In this document: in pieces, positions 44,137 through 53,690 of the stretch | Layout of the letters: every line of letters starts with the position of its first letter | How positions within the stretch are numbered: position 1 is the first letter of the stretch | Source of the DNA: an uncultured Sediminibacterium sp. | Lineage (GTDB): Bacteria > Bacteroidota > Bacteroidia > Chitinophagales > Chitinophagaceae | Length of the DNA stretch: 64,000 bases | Assembly: GCF_946481145.1 (NCBI RefSeq) | Contig: NZ_CAMLMJ010000012.1 | Coordinates: 1-64,000, forward strand | Direction: 5' to 3' | The notes under the pieces: generated by a model | Database searches by the model: none | What the model was told of the DNA's origin: nothing | The model's input: only the letters and a program-made list of their open reading frames with translations | Translations under genes and position numbers: made by a program

Positions 44137-44721
44137 ATGAATAAAGTAACAACCATACATAGCAGATTCGTTCCGGTAACTATCGAAAATGTTGACACGG
44201 ATCAGATTATTCCTGCACGCTTTTTAAAAGCTACAACAAGGGATGGATTTGGTAAGAATTTATTTCGCGACTGGCGTTATTCAAATGATGATGAACAACA
44301 ACCCAAAGCAGACTTTGTGTTGAACCAGACGATATATTCAGGTGAAATTTTGGTAGCCGGTAAAAATTTTGGTTGTGGTTCATCCAGAGAGCATGCAGCA
44401 TGGGCCATCAAAGACTATGGATTTGCAGCAGTTGTTTCCAGCTTTTTTGCTGACATTTTTAAAAACAATGCCCTGAATAATGGATTGCTGCCTGTTACAG
44501 TAACAGAAGCATTTCTGCAACAGATTTTTGCACAACCCGCTACTTCAACTTTAACGATTGACCTTGCAGCCCAAACGATAACTATTGATGGTACCGGAGA
44601 GACAGCATCGTTTGATATAAACAATTACAAAAAAACATGTCTGTTGAACGGATATGACGATATAGATTACCTGATTAGCATTAAACAGGAAATCGAACAA
44701 TTTGAAAAGGAACGCATATAA
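44137..44721 (+). CDS. leuD: 3-isopropylmalate dehydratase, small subunit
   Basis: A 194-residue swivel-domain subunit that completes the LeuCD isomerase. Motifs [22 protein letters not shown] (about 18-39) and [37 protein letters not shown] (about 72-108) are characteristic. Length is normal for the family. It lies between leuC and leuB, 19 bases before the latter. Confidence 0.96.
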   Translation: MNKVTTIHSRFVPVTIENVDTDQIIPARFLKATTRDGFGKNLFRDWRYSNDDEQQPKADFVLNQTIYSGEILVAGKNFGCGSSREHAAWAIKDYGFAAVVSSFFADIFKNNALNNGLLPVTVTEAFLQQIFAQPATSTLTIDLAAQTITIDGTGETASFDINNYKKTCLLNGYDDIDYLISIKQEIEQFEKERI

Positions 44722-44740
44722 ACTATAAACTACCCGAGCC

Positions 44741-45853
44741 ATGAATAAAAAGATTGCCGTAATTCCAGGAGATGGTATTGGTCCAGAAGTAACCAACCAA
44801 TCCGTAAAAGTATTGGACGCAATAGCCAAACGATTTGGTCATCAGTTCGATTACCACTATGCCGTAATGGGCGCTATTGCTATTGACCAAACAGGAAATC
44901 CATTACCTGACACCACCATTGAAACCTGTTTGCAAAGCGATGCAATATTATTTGGTGCAATCGGAGATCCAAAGTATGATAATGATCCGGCAGCGAAAGT
45001 AAGGCCAGAACAAGGATTATTGAAACTTAGAAAAGTGCTCCAGCTGTATGCTAATATAAGGCCCATCGATACCTACAAAGCTTTGCAACACATGTCGCCA
45101 CTTAAGGCAAAACAATTGGAGAATGTTGATTTTGTCATCTTCAGAGAACTTACAGGCGGTATTTATTTCGGGAAAAAATCAATACAGGAAGATGGTAAAG
45201 TTGCAGTAGATGAGTGCACTTATTCAGTAGAAGAAATTGAACGAATAGCGCAACTTGCATTTCAATACGCAAAAAAAAGAAGGAATAAACTTACACTGGT
45301 AGATAAAGCCAACGTCCTGGAAACATCCAGACTTTGGAGAAAAGTAGTGCAAGAGATAAGTGCCCAATATCCTGAAGTAAGTGTTGATTATATGTTTGTA
45401 GATAATGCTGCAATGCAGATTATTCTAAATCCGGCGCAATTCGATGTGATACTGACTGAAAACATGTTTGGCGATATCATCAGCGATGAGGCAAGTGTAT
45501 TAAGTGGATCATTAGGATTATTACCCTCTGCTTCAGTTGGTAATACGGTTGCATTGTTTGAACCTATTCACGGATCATACCCGCAGGCAGCAGGAAAAGA
45601 TATCGCAAACCCTTTAGGATCAATACTTTCAGCAGCAATGCTTTTAGACCATTTTGGGCTTCAACAGGAAGCAACGGCGGTTAGGCAGGCTGTAGAGTGG
45701 ACACTGGTAAATGGGTTTGTTTCAAAAGATATAGATCCAATTAATAATTATTCAACCACTGCTATTGGCGATCTGATAGCAGATCATATAGAAAGAAATA
45801 AGGGAGCTGAAATAGAAACAAATACCAGCCTAAATAAATCAACGATTATTTAG
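44741..45853 (+). CDS. leuB: 3-isopropylmalate dehydrogenase
   Basis: A 370-residue NAD-dependent oxidative decarboxylase that produces 2-oxoisocaproate precursor in leucine synthesis. Features: IPGDGIGPEV (about 8-17), RELTGGIYFG (about 135-144), DKANVLETSRLWR (about 187-199), the Mg-binding NMFGDIISDEASVLSGSLGLLPSAS (about 240-264) and EPIHGSYPQAAGKDIANP (about 272-289). The leu operon ends here; a hairpin follows 22 bases after the stop. Confidence 0.96.
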   Translation: MNKKIAVIPGDGIGPEVTNQSVKVLDAIAKRFGHQFDYHYAVMGAIAIDQTGNPLPDTTIETCLQSDAILFGAIGDPKYDNDPAAKVRPEQGLLKLRKVLQLYANIRPIDTYKALQHMSPLKAKQLENVDFVIFRELTGGIYFGKKSIQEDGKVAVDECTYSVEEIERIAQLAFQYAKKRRNKLTLVDKANVLETSRLWRKVVQEISAQYPEVSVDYMFVDNAAMQIILNPAQFDVILTENMFGDIISDEASVLSGSLGLLPSASVGNTVALFEPIHGSYPQAAGKDIANPLGSILSAAMLLDHFGLQQEATAVRQAVEWTLVNGFVSKDIDPINNYSTTAIGDLIADHIERNKGAEIETNTSLNKSTII

Positions 45854-45875
45854 TAGTTAAATAAAAAGGTTAAAG

Positions 45876-45911
45876 AAGTGCGGCAAAATACCCATGGTAT
45901 GCGCCGCACTT
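45876..45911 (+). terminator. hairpin at the end of the leu operon
   Basis: Outer stem AAGTGCGGC/GCCGCACTT encloses an inner ATACC-CAT-GGTAT hairpin; a T-containing tail (GTTGTTTATG) follows. Probable terminator, less canonical than others in the window. Confidence 0.65.
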
Positions 45912-45986
45912 GTTGTTTATGAACCAGTGATAACAAACGCTTGTTCGCTAAATGACAAATGGTTTTAAAAATAAATAACAGAGTTC

Positions 45987-46018
45987 TTTGTTTTTTTCGA
46001 GAGGTGGGACTATCTTCG
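45987..46018 (+). promoter_or_regulatory. probable Bacteroidota promoter of the ilv operon
   Basis: TTTG at 45987 and TATCTTCG at 46011, 20 bases apart, match the TTTG / TAnnTTTG promoter pattern with one mismatch. The ilv leader peptide ATG is 21 bases downstream. Confidence 0.5.
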
Positions 46019-46038
46019 TTTTTCAAGAGTACCACTCT

Positions 46039-46143
46039 ATGTTAAGAAACGGAATCAATATTGTCAACAGCATCAACACGATTATTATTGTGGTTGTCAT
46101 TATTATTATTCCCGCACTAACTGGAGGAGGAGCCCTTATGTAA
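46039..46143 (+). CDS. ilvL: ilv operon leader peptide (attenuator)
   Basis: A 34-residue frame from an ATG at 46039 to a TAA at 46141. Residues 15-24 are IIIVVVIIII, ten consecutive Ile/Val codons, and residues 25-34 are PALTGGGALM. In total there are ten Ile, four Val and three Leu. The pattern closely resembles the enterobacterial IlvL leader, whose translation senses charged Ile, Val and Leu tRNA. It lies between a promoter-like sequence and a strong terminator that precedes ilvE. No protein function is expected; the peptide is a sensor. The symbol is by analogy. Confidence 0.88.
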   Translation: MLRNGINIVNSINTIIIVVVIIIIPALTGGGALM

Positions 46144-46167
46144 CTATAAAAAAACGAATAAGCATAC

Positions 46168-46199
46168 AGCCCCGCCTCCAAAAGGCGGGGCTTTTTTAT
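46168..46199 (+). terminator. ilv attenuator terminator
   Basis: Perfect 10-bp GC-rich stem AGCCCCGCCT/AGGCGGGGCT with a CCAAA loop, followed by TTTTTATTT. It ends 19 bases before the ilvE start. The leader's GGAGG words (46123-46130) can pair with CCTCC at 46175-46179, offering an antiterminator. Confidence 0.92.
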
Positions 46200-46218
46200 T
46201 TACAACAAAACAAACAAT

Positions 46219-47112
46219 ATGTATTACGGCGAGTCTACGGTACTTTACTTTAATGGGGAATTCCTGAATGCAAAAGATGCAAAGATCGATCTGTATAGTC
46301 AATCGCTCCATTATGGTTATGCCGTATTTGAAGGTATCAGGTCTTATAAAACAGAAAATGGCACAAAAATTTTCAAAGCTAAAGAGCACTACGACAGGCT
46401 TCGATACTCCGCAGAAGTTATGGGAATACCATTCGAAACTTCTACAGATACTTTAACGGAATTAACCTACGAAGTACTTAGGCTTAATAATTTCAGTGAT
46501 GCTTATATACGACCTGTTGTGCTATGCTCACCCAATATGTCTCTCTCTAAAGGGAAAGAAAGCTATTTGACAATAACAGCATGGGAATGGACAAATGGCT
46601 ACCTGAGTAACCAGATGCGCATCATGACCTCCTCTTACCGAAGACCAAATCCTTCAGGATTCAAGATAAATGCAAAAGTATCCGGCCACTATGTAAATTC
46701 TATTCTTGCCTGTCAGGAAGCAAAAGATAATGGCTACGATGAAGCATTGTTACTAGATATAGAAGGCAATGTAGCAGAAGGCCCTGGTGCTAATGTGTTT
46801 TTTGAAAAAGATGGCGTATTGTATACACCAGCCGCAGGAAATATTTTACCCGGCATTACAAGAGCAACGGTATTGGAACTGTGCCAGGAACTACAAATAC
46901 CGGTACAAGAAAAGAAATGTTCACCAGAAGAAATGAGAGGAGCTGACAGTGCATTCTATTGCGGAACGGCTGCTGAAGTTGTTGCATTGGAATCAATGGA
47001 TGGAGTACACTTTAAACAACCATGGGAAAATAGTTACGGAAGCCTGTTACAGCAGGCTTATAAAGCAAAGGTTTTAGAAAAATCATTTACAAGAGAAACA
47101 GTAGAAGCATAA
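46219..47112 (+). CDS. ilvE: branched-chain amino acid aminotransferase
   Basis: A 297-residue fold-type IV PLP transaminase that makes Ile, Val and Leu from their 2-oxo acids. Visible marks: [34 protein letters not shown] (about 10-43), the PLP lysine in [13 protein letters not shown] (about 152-164), [22 protein letters not shown] (about 174-195) and the C-terminal [17 protein letters not shown]. Length is normal. It is the first structural gene after the ilv attenuator and is 4 bases from ilvD. Confidence 0.95.
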   Translation: MYYGESTVLYFNGEFLNAKDAKIDLYSQSLHYGYAVFEGIRSYKTENGTKIFKAKEHYDRLRYSAEVMGIPFETSTDTLTELTYEVLRLNNFSDAYIRPVVLCSPNMSLSKGKESYLTITAWEWTNGYLSNQMRIMTSSYRRPNPSGFKINAKVSGHYVNSILACQEAKDNGYDEALLLDIEGNVAEGPGANVFFEKDGVLYTPAAGNILPGITRATVLELCQELQIPVQEKKCSPEEMRGADSAFYCGTAAEVVALESMDGVHFKQPWENSYGSLLQQAYKAKVLEKSFTRETVEA

Positions 47113-47116
47113 TAGT

Positions 47117-48799
47117 ATGAAGGAACTCAACAAATATTCCAAAACAATTACACAGGATGTAACACAACCTGCTGCTCAGGCTATGTTTTATGGCATTGGT
47201 CTTACAGAGGAAGACCTGAAAAAAGCACAGGTAGGCGTGGTGAGTATGGGTTATGATGGTAACACCTGTAACATGCACTTGAATGATCTTGCCAAACTGG
47301 TAAAACAAGGTGTTTGGGATAATGATCTGGTAGGCCTCATTTTTAATACTATTGGTGTAAGTGATGGAATGAGTAATGGAACCGATGGTATGCGTTATTC
47401 ATTGGTAAGCAGAGATATTATTGCTGATTCAATTGAAGCTGTTTGTGGTGCACAATATTATGATGGTATTATCGCTCTGCCAGGTTGCGATAAAAATATG
47501 CCCGGTTCACTTATAGCAATGGGTAGATTAAACAGACCTGCCATAATGGTATATGGAGGAACAATTGCACCCGGTCATTATAAAGGACAAGACTTAAATA
47601 TCGTTTCTGCTTTTGAGGCACTTGGTCAAAAAATTGCTGGGGACTTATCAGAAGCAGATTTTAAAGGCATTGTGCAACATGCTTGTCCTGGTGCAGGAGC
47701 CTGTGGCGGCATGTATACCGCTAATACCATGGCATCTGCTATAGAAGCATTAGGAATGAGCCTTCCTTATTCTTCCTCTAATCCTGCATTAAGTGACGAG
47801 AAGAAACAGGAATGTCTTGAGGCAGGTAAAGCAATTCGCCATTTGCTTGAACTGGATATCAAACCAAAAGATATCATGACCCGTAAAGCTTTTGAAAATG
47901 CTATTACGGTGATCATGGTGTTGGGTGGAAGCACCAATGCTGTATTGCACTTAATAGCAATGGCAAAAGCAGTTGATGTAGCACTTACCCAGGATGATTT
48001 TCAGCACATAAGCGACCGTATTCCTGTATTGGCAGATTTTAAACCAAGCGGTAAATACCTGATGCAAGACTTGCACCAATACGGTGGTTTGCCTGCCGTG
48101 ATGAAATACCTGTTGCAAAAAGGGATGTTACATGGTGATTGTTTAACCGTTACCGGGAAAACATTGGCCGAAAATCTGGTAGATGCACCTGAATTAAATT
48201 TTGAGGCACAAAAGATTATCCTGCCACTCGAAAATCCTGTCAAGCAAACAGGTCACCTGCAAGTATTATATGGTAATCTGGCTGAAAAAGGAAGTGTTGC
48301 AAAGATCAGTGGGAAAGAGGGAGAATTATTTGAAGGACCTGCAAGGGTATTCGATGGAGAACATGCTTTGATCGATGGCATTAATACTGGAAAGATCAAA
48401 AAAGGAGATGTGGTTGTAATACGATATGTTGGTCCAAAGGGTGGACCGGGAATGCCGGAAATGCTGAAACCTACATCAGCCATAATCGGTGCAGGATTGG
48501 GGAAATCTGTTGCATTAATAACAGACGGAAGATTTAGTGGCGGCACCCATGGTTTTGTGGTAGGCCATATTACACCGGAAGCTTATGACGGCGGACTTAT
48601 TGCATTGGTGCAGGATGACGATATGATAGAAATCAATGTAGCCACAAAAAAGATGACACTAAAAGTGACTGAATCAATATTGACAGAAAGAAGAAGGCAG
48701 TGGACAAAGCCTTCATTGAATGCACGAAAGGGCGTATTGTTTAAATATGCTCAGGTAGTAAAAGATGCGTCCGAAGGTTGTGTAACTGATGAACTATAA
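47117..48799 (+). CDS. ilvD: dihydroxy-acid dehydratase
   Basis: A 560-residue iron-sulfur dehydratase that forms the 2-oxo acid precursors of Ile and Val. Cluster and active-site motifs are [36 protein letters not shown] (about 119-135), [19 protein letters not shown] (about 192-210), [10 protein letters not shown] and the C-terminal [15 protein letters not shown] (about 472-486). Length is normal. It follows ilvE by 4 bases. Confidence 0.96.
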   Translation: MKELNKYSKTITQDVTQPAAQAMFYGIGLTEEDLKKAQVGVVSMGYDGNTCNMHLNDLAKLVKQGVWDNDLVGLIFNTIGVSDGMSNGTDGMRYSLVSRDIIADSIEAVCGAQYYDGIIALPGCDKNMPGSLIAMGRLNRPAIMVYGGTIAPGHYKGQDLNIVSAFEALGQKIAGDLSEADFKGIVQHACPGAGACGGMYTANTMASAIEALGMSLPYSSSNPALSDEKKQECLEAGKAIRHLLELDIKPKDIMTRKAFENAITVIMVLGGSTNAVLHLIAMAKAVDVALTQDDFQHISDRIPVLADFKPSGKYLMQDLHQYGGLPAVMKYLLQKGMLHGDCLTVTGKTLAENLVDAPELNFEAQKIILPLENPVKQTGHLQVLYGNLAEKGSVAKISGKEGELFEGPARVFDGEHALIDGINTGKIKKGDVVVIRYVGPKGGPGMPEMLKPTSAIIGAGLGKSVALITDGRFSGGTHGFVVGHITPEAYDGGLIALVQDDDMIEINVATKKMTLKVTESILTERRRQWTKPSLNARKGVLFKYAQVVKDASEGCVTDEL

Positions 48800-48825
48800 T
48801 GAATAACATTTATAACTGAAATAAA

Positions 48826-50562
48826 ATGGAAGCAGCCGAATTGGTTAAAACCTCTGCAAAACAAACAGAAACCACCACATTAAGTGGCTCTCAGGCAGTA
48901 CTGGAAGCATTCATTGCTGAAAGTGTGGATACTGTTTTTGGATACCCGGGTGGAGCGATAATGCCTATATATGATGCGTTATACGACTACCATGAAAAAC
49001 TAAAGCATGTATTGGTCAGACATGAACAAGGCGGTATTCACGCAGCACAAGGATATGCACGTTCCTCGGGGAAAGTAGGAGTGGTATTTGCTACGAGTGG
49101 TCCTGGTGCAACCAATCTGGTAACAGGATTGGCTGATGCGCAAATTGACAGTACACCTTTGGTATGTATTACCGGGCAGGTATTTGCTCATCTGCTAGGT
49201 ACCGATGCATTTCAGGAAACAGATGTGATAAACATTACTGCTCCGGTTACTAAATGGAACTACCAGATTACTGATGCGGAAGAAATTCCCGAAGTATTGG
49301 CTAAAGCATTTTATATAGCAAAAAGTGGCAGGCCTGGCCCTGTATTGATTGATATCACCAAAAATGCACAGCTCCAAAAATTTGTCTATAATGGTTATAA
49401 CAAGTGTAATCATATTAGAAGCTATCGGCCAAAGCCAATCGTTCGGAATGAATTTATTGAAGAAGCAGCTAAACTTATTAATGCAGCAGAAAAACCTTTT
49501 GTGGTATTTGGTCAGGGTGTGATACTCGGAAAGGCTGAAAAGGAATTTAAATGCTTTATCGAAAAATCAGGAATACCTGCAGCTTGGACAATACTAGGAC
49601 TTAGTGCTCTGCCAACAGATCATCCGTTGAATATGGGGATGTTGGGTATGCATGGAAACTATGGTCCAAATGTTATGACGAATGAATGCGATGTACTGAT
49701 TGCCATCGGTATGCGTTTTGATGATCGGGTTACTGGACGTCTGGATAAATATGCAAAACAGGCTAAAATAATTCACCTCGATATCGACCCCTCTGAAATT
49801 GATAAGAATGTAAAAGCAACAGTTGGCGTTTGGGGTGATTGCAAAGAAACCTTGCCATTACTTACGAAACTGGTACAGGCCAAAGTGTATCCGCAGTGGG
49901 TGGAGAAATTTAAAACCTTTCAGCAGGAAGAAGAAACACAGGTAATATTTGATGAATTACATCCCGATACAGAGCAGATGACGATGGGTGAAGTAATTCG
50001 GGTGCTTAATGAACTAACCGGCGGAAATGCTATCGTTGTAAGTGATGTTGGTCAGCACCAAATGGTTGCATGCAGATATGCACGCTTTAATGAAACAAGA
50101 AGCAATATTACATCCGGTGGATTAGGTACCATGGGGTTTGCGCTACCTGCAGCGATCGGGGCAAAATTTGGCGCACCATCTCGTACCGTAGTTGCAGTAA
50201 TCGGAGATGGGGGTGTACAAATGACTATTCAGGAATTAGGCACCATCATGCAAACAGGAATCGATGTCAAAATATTGATCCTTAATAATCAATTTCTGGG
50301 TATGGTTCGTCAGTGGCAGCAATTATTTCACGATAAACGCTACTCTTTCGTTGATATAGCCAGCCCAGATTATGTAATGGTAGCTAAAGGATATGGAATA
50401 GCTGGTAATTCAGTGAATCAACGCGAACAATTGAAACCCGCACTCGAAGCAATGTTGCAACATGATGGATCTTACCTGCTGGAAGTAATGGTAGGAAAAG
50501 AAAACAATGTATTCCCAATGGTGCCACAGGGTTGTAGTGTAAGTGAAATCAGATTAAAATAA
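48826..50562 (+). CDS. ilvB: acetolactate synthase, large (catalytic) subunit
   Basis: A 578-residue thiamine-diphosphate enzyme that makes acetolactate or acetohydroxybutyrate. The catalytic Glu lies in VRHEQGGIHAAQGYAR (about 64-79), the FAD/substrate part in DRVTGRLDKYAKQAKIIHLDIDPSEIDKN, and the ThDP-binding motif GDGGVQMTIQELGTIMQTGIDVKILILNNQ at about 463-492. It is encoded next to its regulatory subunit, 4 bases away. This is the shared first step for Val/Leu and second step for Ile. Confidence 0.96.
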   Translation: MEAAELVKTSAKQTETTTLSGSQAVLEAFIAESVDTVFGYPGGAIMPIYDALYDYHEKLKHVLVRHEQGGIHAAQGYARSSGKVGVVFATSGPGATNLVTGLADAQIDSTPLVCITGQVFAHLLGTDAFQETDVINITAPVTKWNYQITDAEEIPEVLAKAFYIAKSGRPGPVLIDITKNAQLQKFVYNGYNKCNHIRSYRPKPIVRNEFIEEAAKLINAAEKPFVVFGQGVILGKAEKEFKCFIEKSGIPAAWTILGLSALPTDHPLNMGMLGMHGNYGPNVMTNECDVLIAIGMRFDDRVTGRLDKYAKQAKIIHLDIDPSEIDKNVKATVGVWGDCKETLPLLTKLVQAKVYPQWVEKFKTFQQEEETQVIFDELHPDTEQMTMGEVIRVLNELTGGNAIVVSDVGQHQMVACRYARFNETRSNITSGGLGTMGFALPAAIGAKFGAPSRTVVAVIGDGGVQMTIQELGTIMQTGIDVKILILNNQFLGMVRQWQQLFHDKRYSFVDIASPDYVMVAKGYGIAGNSVNQREQLKPALEAMLQHDGSYLLEVMVGKENNVFPMVPQGCSVSEIRLK

Positions 50563-50566
50563 TTGT

Positions 50567-51157
50567 ATGAATAAACAGGAATTTACCATAACCGTATATA
50601 CCGAGAACCATATTGGTCTCTTGAATCGTATTGCTATTATTTTCTCCAGAAGAAAAATAAATATCGAAAGCCTGAATACTTCACCTTCTGAAGTAGAAGG
50701 AATACATCGATTTACTATTGTAATTGATGAATTGGAGGAAGTAGTTAGAAAACTTGTTCGACAAATTGAAAAACAGGTTGAAGTTTTAAAAGCATACTAC
50801 AATACCAATGACGAAATCGTTTGGCAGGAGCTTGCCCTGTATAAAGTATCAACCGATGAAATTGCGGAAAAAGTAAAAGTAGAACGATTACTGCGCGAGT
50901 ATGGTGCAAGGGCGGTGGTAATCAGGAAAGATTATACCATTTTCGAAACCAGTGGTCATCGGGAAGAAACCAATAAGCTGATCGCTGTTTTAGAACCCCA
51001 TGGACTGATAGAATTTGTAAGAAGTGCCAGGGTAGCCATTATTAAAGCAAGCAGAGGATTCCATGAAAAAATAAAAGAGTTCGAAGCCCGTGATCCGGGT
51101 GAGGAAGTCATTGAGAATGAGTACCTGGGTAAAAGAGAAGAAGTATTTACAATGTAA
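50567..51157 (+). CDS. ilvN: acetolactate synthase, small (regulatory) subunit
   Basis: A 196-residue regulatory subunit. The N-terminal ACT domain (about 4-78; YTENHIGLLNRIAIIFSRRKINIESLNTSPSE) binds valine in relatives, and the remainder is the C-terminal ALS regulatory domain (SGHREETNKLIAVLEPHGLIEFVRSARVAI, about 129-158). Length is longer than the E. coli IlvN (about 96) and similar to IlvH-type subunits. It activates IlvB and gives feedback inhibition, an added control on top of attenuation. Confidence 0.94.
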   Translation: MNKQEFTITVYTENHIGLLNRIAIIFSRRKINIESLNTSPSEVEGIHRFTIVIDELEEVVRKLVRQIEKQVEVLKAYYNTNDEIVWQELALYKVSTDEIAEKVKVERLLREYGARAVVIRKDYTIFETSGHREETNKLIAVLEPHGLIEFVRSARVAIIKASRGFHEKIKEFEARDPGEEVIENEYLGKREEVFTM

Positions 51158-51195
51158 TAATAATAACCACCATAAAAACTTATAAAACAAACATC

Positions 51196-52266
51196 ATGGC
51201 AAAATTAAATTTCGGCGGCGTAGAAGAGAATGTAGTTACCCGCGAAGAGTTTCCACTCGAGAAAGCACAAGAAGTTTTAAAAAATGAAACTGTGGCCGTA
51301 ATTGGTTATGGTGTTCAGGGTCCTGGTCAGGCATTGAACCAAAAAGAGAACGGCATCAATGTTATCGTAGGACAGCGTAAAAATTCCAAAAGCTGGGATA
51401 AAGCTGTTCGCGATGGTTTTATACCGGGAGAAACATTGTTTGAAATTGAAGAAGCACTGGAACGCGGAACAATTATTTGCTACCTGCTCAGTGATGCAGC
51501 ACAGATTAAATTATGGCCAACAGTACAAAAATACCTTACACCCGGAAAAGCCTTGTATTTCTCTCACGGCTTTGGAGTAACCTATAAAGAGCAAACAGGA
51601 ATTGTTCCACCTGCAGATGTAGATGTATTCCTGGTAGCACCAAAAGGATCAGGCACATCATTACGTCGTATGTTCTTACAAGGGCGAGGATTAAATAGTA
51701 GCTACGCTATTTTTCAGGATGCAACGGGTCGTGCGTTTGAAAGAGTTGTGGCGCTTGGTATAGCCATCGGTAGTGGTTATTTATTTGAAACAGATTTCAA
51801 AAAAGAAGTATACAGTGATTTAACAGGAGAAAGAGGTACACTGATGGGTGCTATTCAGGGAATATTTGCAGCTCAATATCAGGTGCTTCGCTCAAAGGGT
51901 CACTCACCTTCTGAAGCCTTTAATGAAACGGTTGAAGAACTTACCCAATCCTTGATGCCATTGGTTGCTGAAAACGGAATGGATTGGATGTATGCAAACT
52001 GTTCAACCACTGCACAACGCGGAGCATTAGACTGGTGGAAAAAATTCAGAGATGCTACCCTGCCTGTTTTCACTGAATTATATGAGAGTGTAGCAGCAGG
52101 AAATGAAGCAGCAAAATCTATTGAAAGCAACAGTAAACCAGATTACCGTGAAAAACTGGAAGAAGAGCTGAAAGAGCTACGAGATAGCGAGCTGTGGCAG
52201 GCTGGTAAAACAGTAAGAAGCCTTCGTCCGGAAAACCAGAAAGTGGCAGAAGTCGCAGAAGCTTAA
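51196..52266 (+). CDS. ilvC: ketol-acid reductoisomerase
   Basis: A 356-residue NAD(P)H-dependent enzyme acting on acetolactate and acetohydroxybutyrate. The N-terminal dinucleotide-binding motif VIGYGVQGPGQALNQKENGINVIVGQR (about 35-61) includes Arg and Lys/Ser positions that usually bind NADPH. The catalytic His is in YFSHGFGV (about 116-123), and VAPKGSGTSLRRMF (about 144-157) and DLTGERGTLMGAIQGIFAAQYQ (about 212-233) follow. It is slightly longer than class I enzymes (about 330-340) because of a charged C-terminal tail. It precedes ilvA with an intervening hairpin. Confidence 0.94.
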   Translation: MAKLNFGGVEENVVTREEFPLEKAQEVLKNETVAVIGYGVQGPGQALNQKENGINVIVGQRKNSKSWDKAVRDGFIPGETLFEIEEALERGTIICYLLSDAAQIKLWPTVQKYLTPGKALYFSHGFGVTYKEQTGIVPPADVDVFLVAPKGSGTSLRRMFLQGRGLNSSYAIFQDATGRAFERVVALGIAIGSGYLFETDFKKEVYSDLTGERGTLMGAIQGIFAAQYQVLRSKGHSPSEAFNETVEELTQSLMPLVAENGMDWMYANCSTTAQRGALDWWKKFRDATLPVFTELYESVAAGNEAAKSIESNSKPDYREKLEEELKELRDSELWQAGKTVRSLRPENQKVAEVAEA

Positions 52267-52281
52267 TAATTGAATTCACAA

Positions 52282-52307
52282 GGTCCTCTTCTAAAAAGAA
52301 GAGGACC
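52282..52307. other. perfect 11-bp hairpin between ilvC and ilvA
   Basis: Stem GGTCCTCTTCT/AGAAGAGGACC with an AAAA loop and no U run. It could stabilise the upstream mRNA or reduce read-through into ilvA. Confidence 0.75.
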
Positions 52308-52320
52308 AATTATACTGGAT

Positions 52321-53571
52321 ATGAGTACAGTAACAGCATTTAACCTTGACTATCAGGCAGCAGCGGATCGGTTAAAAAAAGTAGTGAATAGAACACCGCT
52401 TACATTTAACCAGGCACTGTCGCGCAGATATGGTTGCAATGTATATCTCAAAAGGGAAGATTTACAGGTTGTACGCTCCTATAAGCTCCGTGGTGCGTAT
52501 AATATGATGAGTACTTTAACTCCAGAGCAACTGGCACAAGGAGTTGTTTGTGCAAGTGCCGGCAATCACGCACAAGGATTTGCATATAGTTGTAAACTGT
52601 TAAACGTGAAAGGCGTTGTATTTATGCCCATCATTACACCTAACCAGAAAGTGAGTCAAACAAAAATGTTTGGGGAAGGTTTTGTAGAAGTGAAACTGGT
52701 GGGAGATACTTTTGATGATTGTGCAAATGCGGCCAAAACGTATACGGCTGCTCATCAAATGACCTTTATTCCTCCATTCGATGATCTGCGGATCATTGAG
52801 GGACAGTCTACAGTTGGCATTGAAATACTGGAAGATCTTTCTGATATCGACTATTTATTTGTTCCGGTAGGTGGTGGCGGATTAAGCGCTGGCGTGGGGA
52901 GTTATTTTAAAACATTTTCACCCAGAACTAAAATAATTGGATTAGAACCAGAAGGGGCTCCTTCTATGACAGAAGCTTTGAGAAACGGGCAACCTGTTTT
53001 GCTTAATGAAATTGAACGTTTTGTAGATGGAGCTGCTGTAAAAAGGGTAGGCGATATCACTTTTAATATCTGTAAAGATGTTTTAGATGATATGAAACTG
53101 GTGCCAGAAGGAAGGGTTTGCTCAACCATTCTTCGTATGTATAATGAAGACGCTATCGTAGCTGAACCCGCAGGAGTACTATCGATAGCTGCACTTGATG
53201 ACTATGTAGATGAAATCAGAGGTAAAAATATTGTTTGTGTAGTAAGTGGCAGTAATAATGATATTGACCGCATGCAGGAAATAAAAGAAAGATCACTTCA
53301 GTATGAAGGACTGAAACATTATTTCCTGATCAGCTTTGCTCAAAGACCAGGTGCCTTAAAGGAATTTGTAAACTTTGTGTTAGGTCCGGATGATGATATT
53401 ACCCGGTTTGAGTACATGCAGAAACATAATAAAGAAGCAGGTCCGGCATTGGTAGGCATTGAATTGAAATCAAAAAAAGACTACCATTTACTTATTAATA
53501 ACCTGGATAAACATCAGATTAATTATACTGAGCTCAATAAAAACGATCATCTTTTTGGATACCTTGTTTAA
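52321..53571 (+). CDS. ilvA: threonine ammonia-lyase (threonine dehydratase)
   Basis: A 416-residue fold-type II PLP enzyme that converts threonine to 2-oxobutyrate, the entry to isoleucine. The ATG at 52321 is used; a TTG at 52270 would run through the intergenic hairpin. The PLP lysine lies in VVRSYKLRGAYNMM (about 53-66) and the phosphate-binding loop is GGGGLSAGVG (about 183-192). Residues about 330-416 form one C-terminal ACT-like regulatory domain (HYFLISFAQRPGALKEFVNFVLG), so the protein has one regulatory repeat instead of the two in E. coli IlvA (514 residues). It is the last gene of the ilv operon. Confidence 0.93.
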   Translation: MSTVTAFNLDYQAAADRLKKVVNRTPLTFNQALSRRYGCNVYLKREDLQVVRSYKLRGAYNMMSTLTPEQLAQGVVCASAGNHAQGFAYSCKLLNVKGVVFMPIITPNQKVSQTKMFGEGFVEVKLVGDTFDDCANAAKTYTAAHQMTFIPPFDDLRIIEGQSTVGIEILEDLSDIDYLFVPVGGGGLSAGVGSYFKTFSPRTKIIGLEPEGAPSMTEALRNGQPVLLNEIERFVDGAAVKRVGDITFNICKDVLDDMKLVPEGRVCSTILRMYNEDAIVAEPAGVLSIAALDDYVDEIRGKNIVCVVSGSNNDIDRMQEIKERSLQYEGLKHYFLISFAQRPGALKEFVNFVLGPDDDITRFEYMQKHNKEAGPALVGIELKSKKDYHLLINNLDKHQINYTELNKNDHLFGYLV

Positions 53572-53596
53572 TTTCCACAAAACTATACTATCTTTA
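53564..53596 (+). promoter_or_regulatory. probable promoter of the thr operon
   Basis: TTG at 53564 and TATCTTTA at 53589, 22 bases apart, fit the Bacteroidota TTG / TAnnTTTG pattern with one mismatch. It overlaps the end of ilvA. The leader peptide ATG is only 8 bases after the second element, so its mRNA may be nearly leaderless. Confidence 0.45.
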
Positions 53597-53603
53597 TAGA
53601 GTA

Positions 53604-53690
53604 ATGCAGGCGCAGTTATCATATCATCACTTCTCACAAACAGTTTCACTGTTTGCTGCTGCTATTATTACTACAACAACAACCCTGTAA
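53604..53690 (+). CDS. thrL: thr operon leader peptide (attenuator)
   Basis: A 28-residue frame from an ATG at 53604 to a TAA at 53688. It ends AAAIITTTTTL: two Ile and five consecutive Thr codons (plus Thr13), followed by Leu and stop. This is the pattern of the enterobacterial ThrL leader, which senses charged Thr and Ile tRNA. It lies between a promoter-like element and terminator-like structures, directly upstream of thrA. The symbol is by analogy; the peptide is not expected to have another role. Confidence 0.85.
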   Translation: MQAQLSYHHFSQTVSLFAAAIITTTTTL

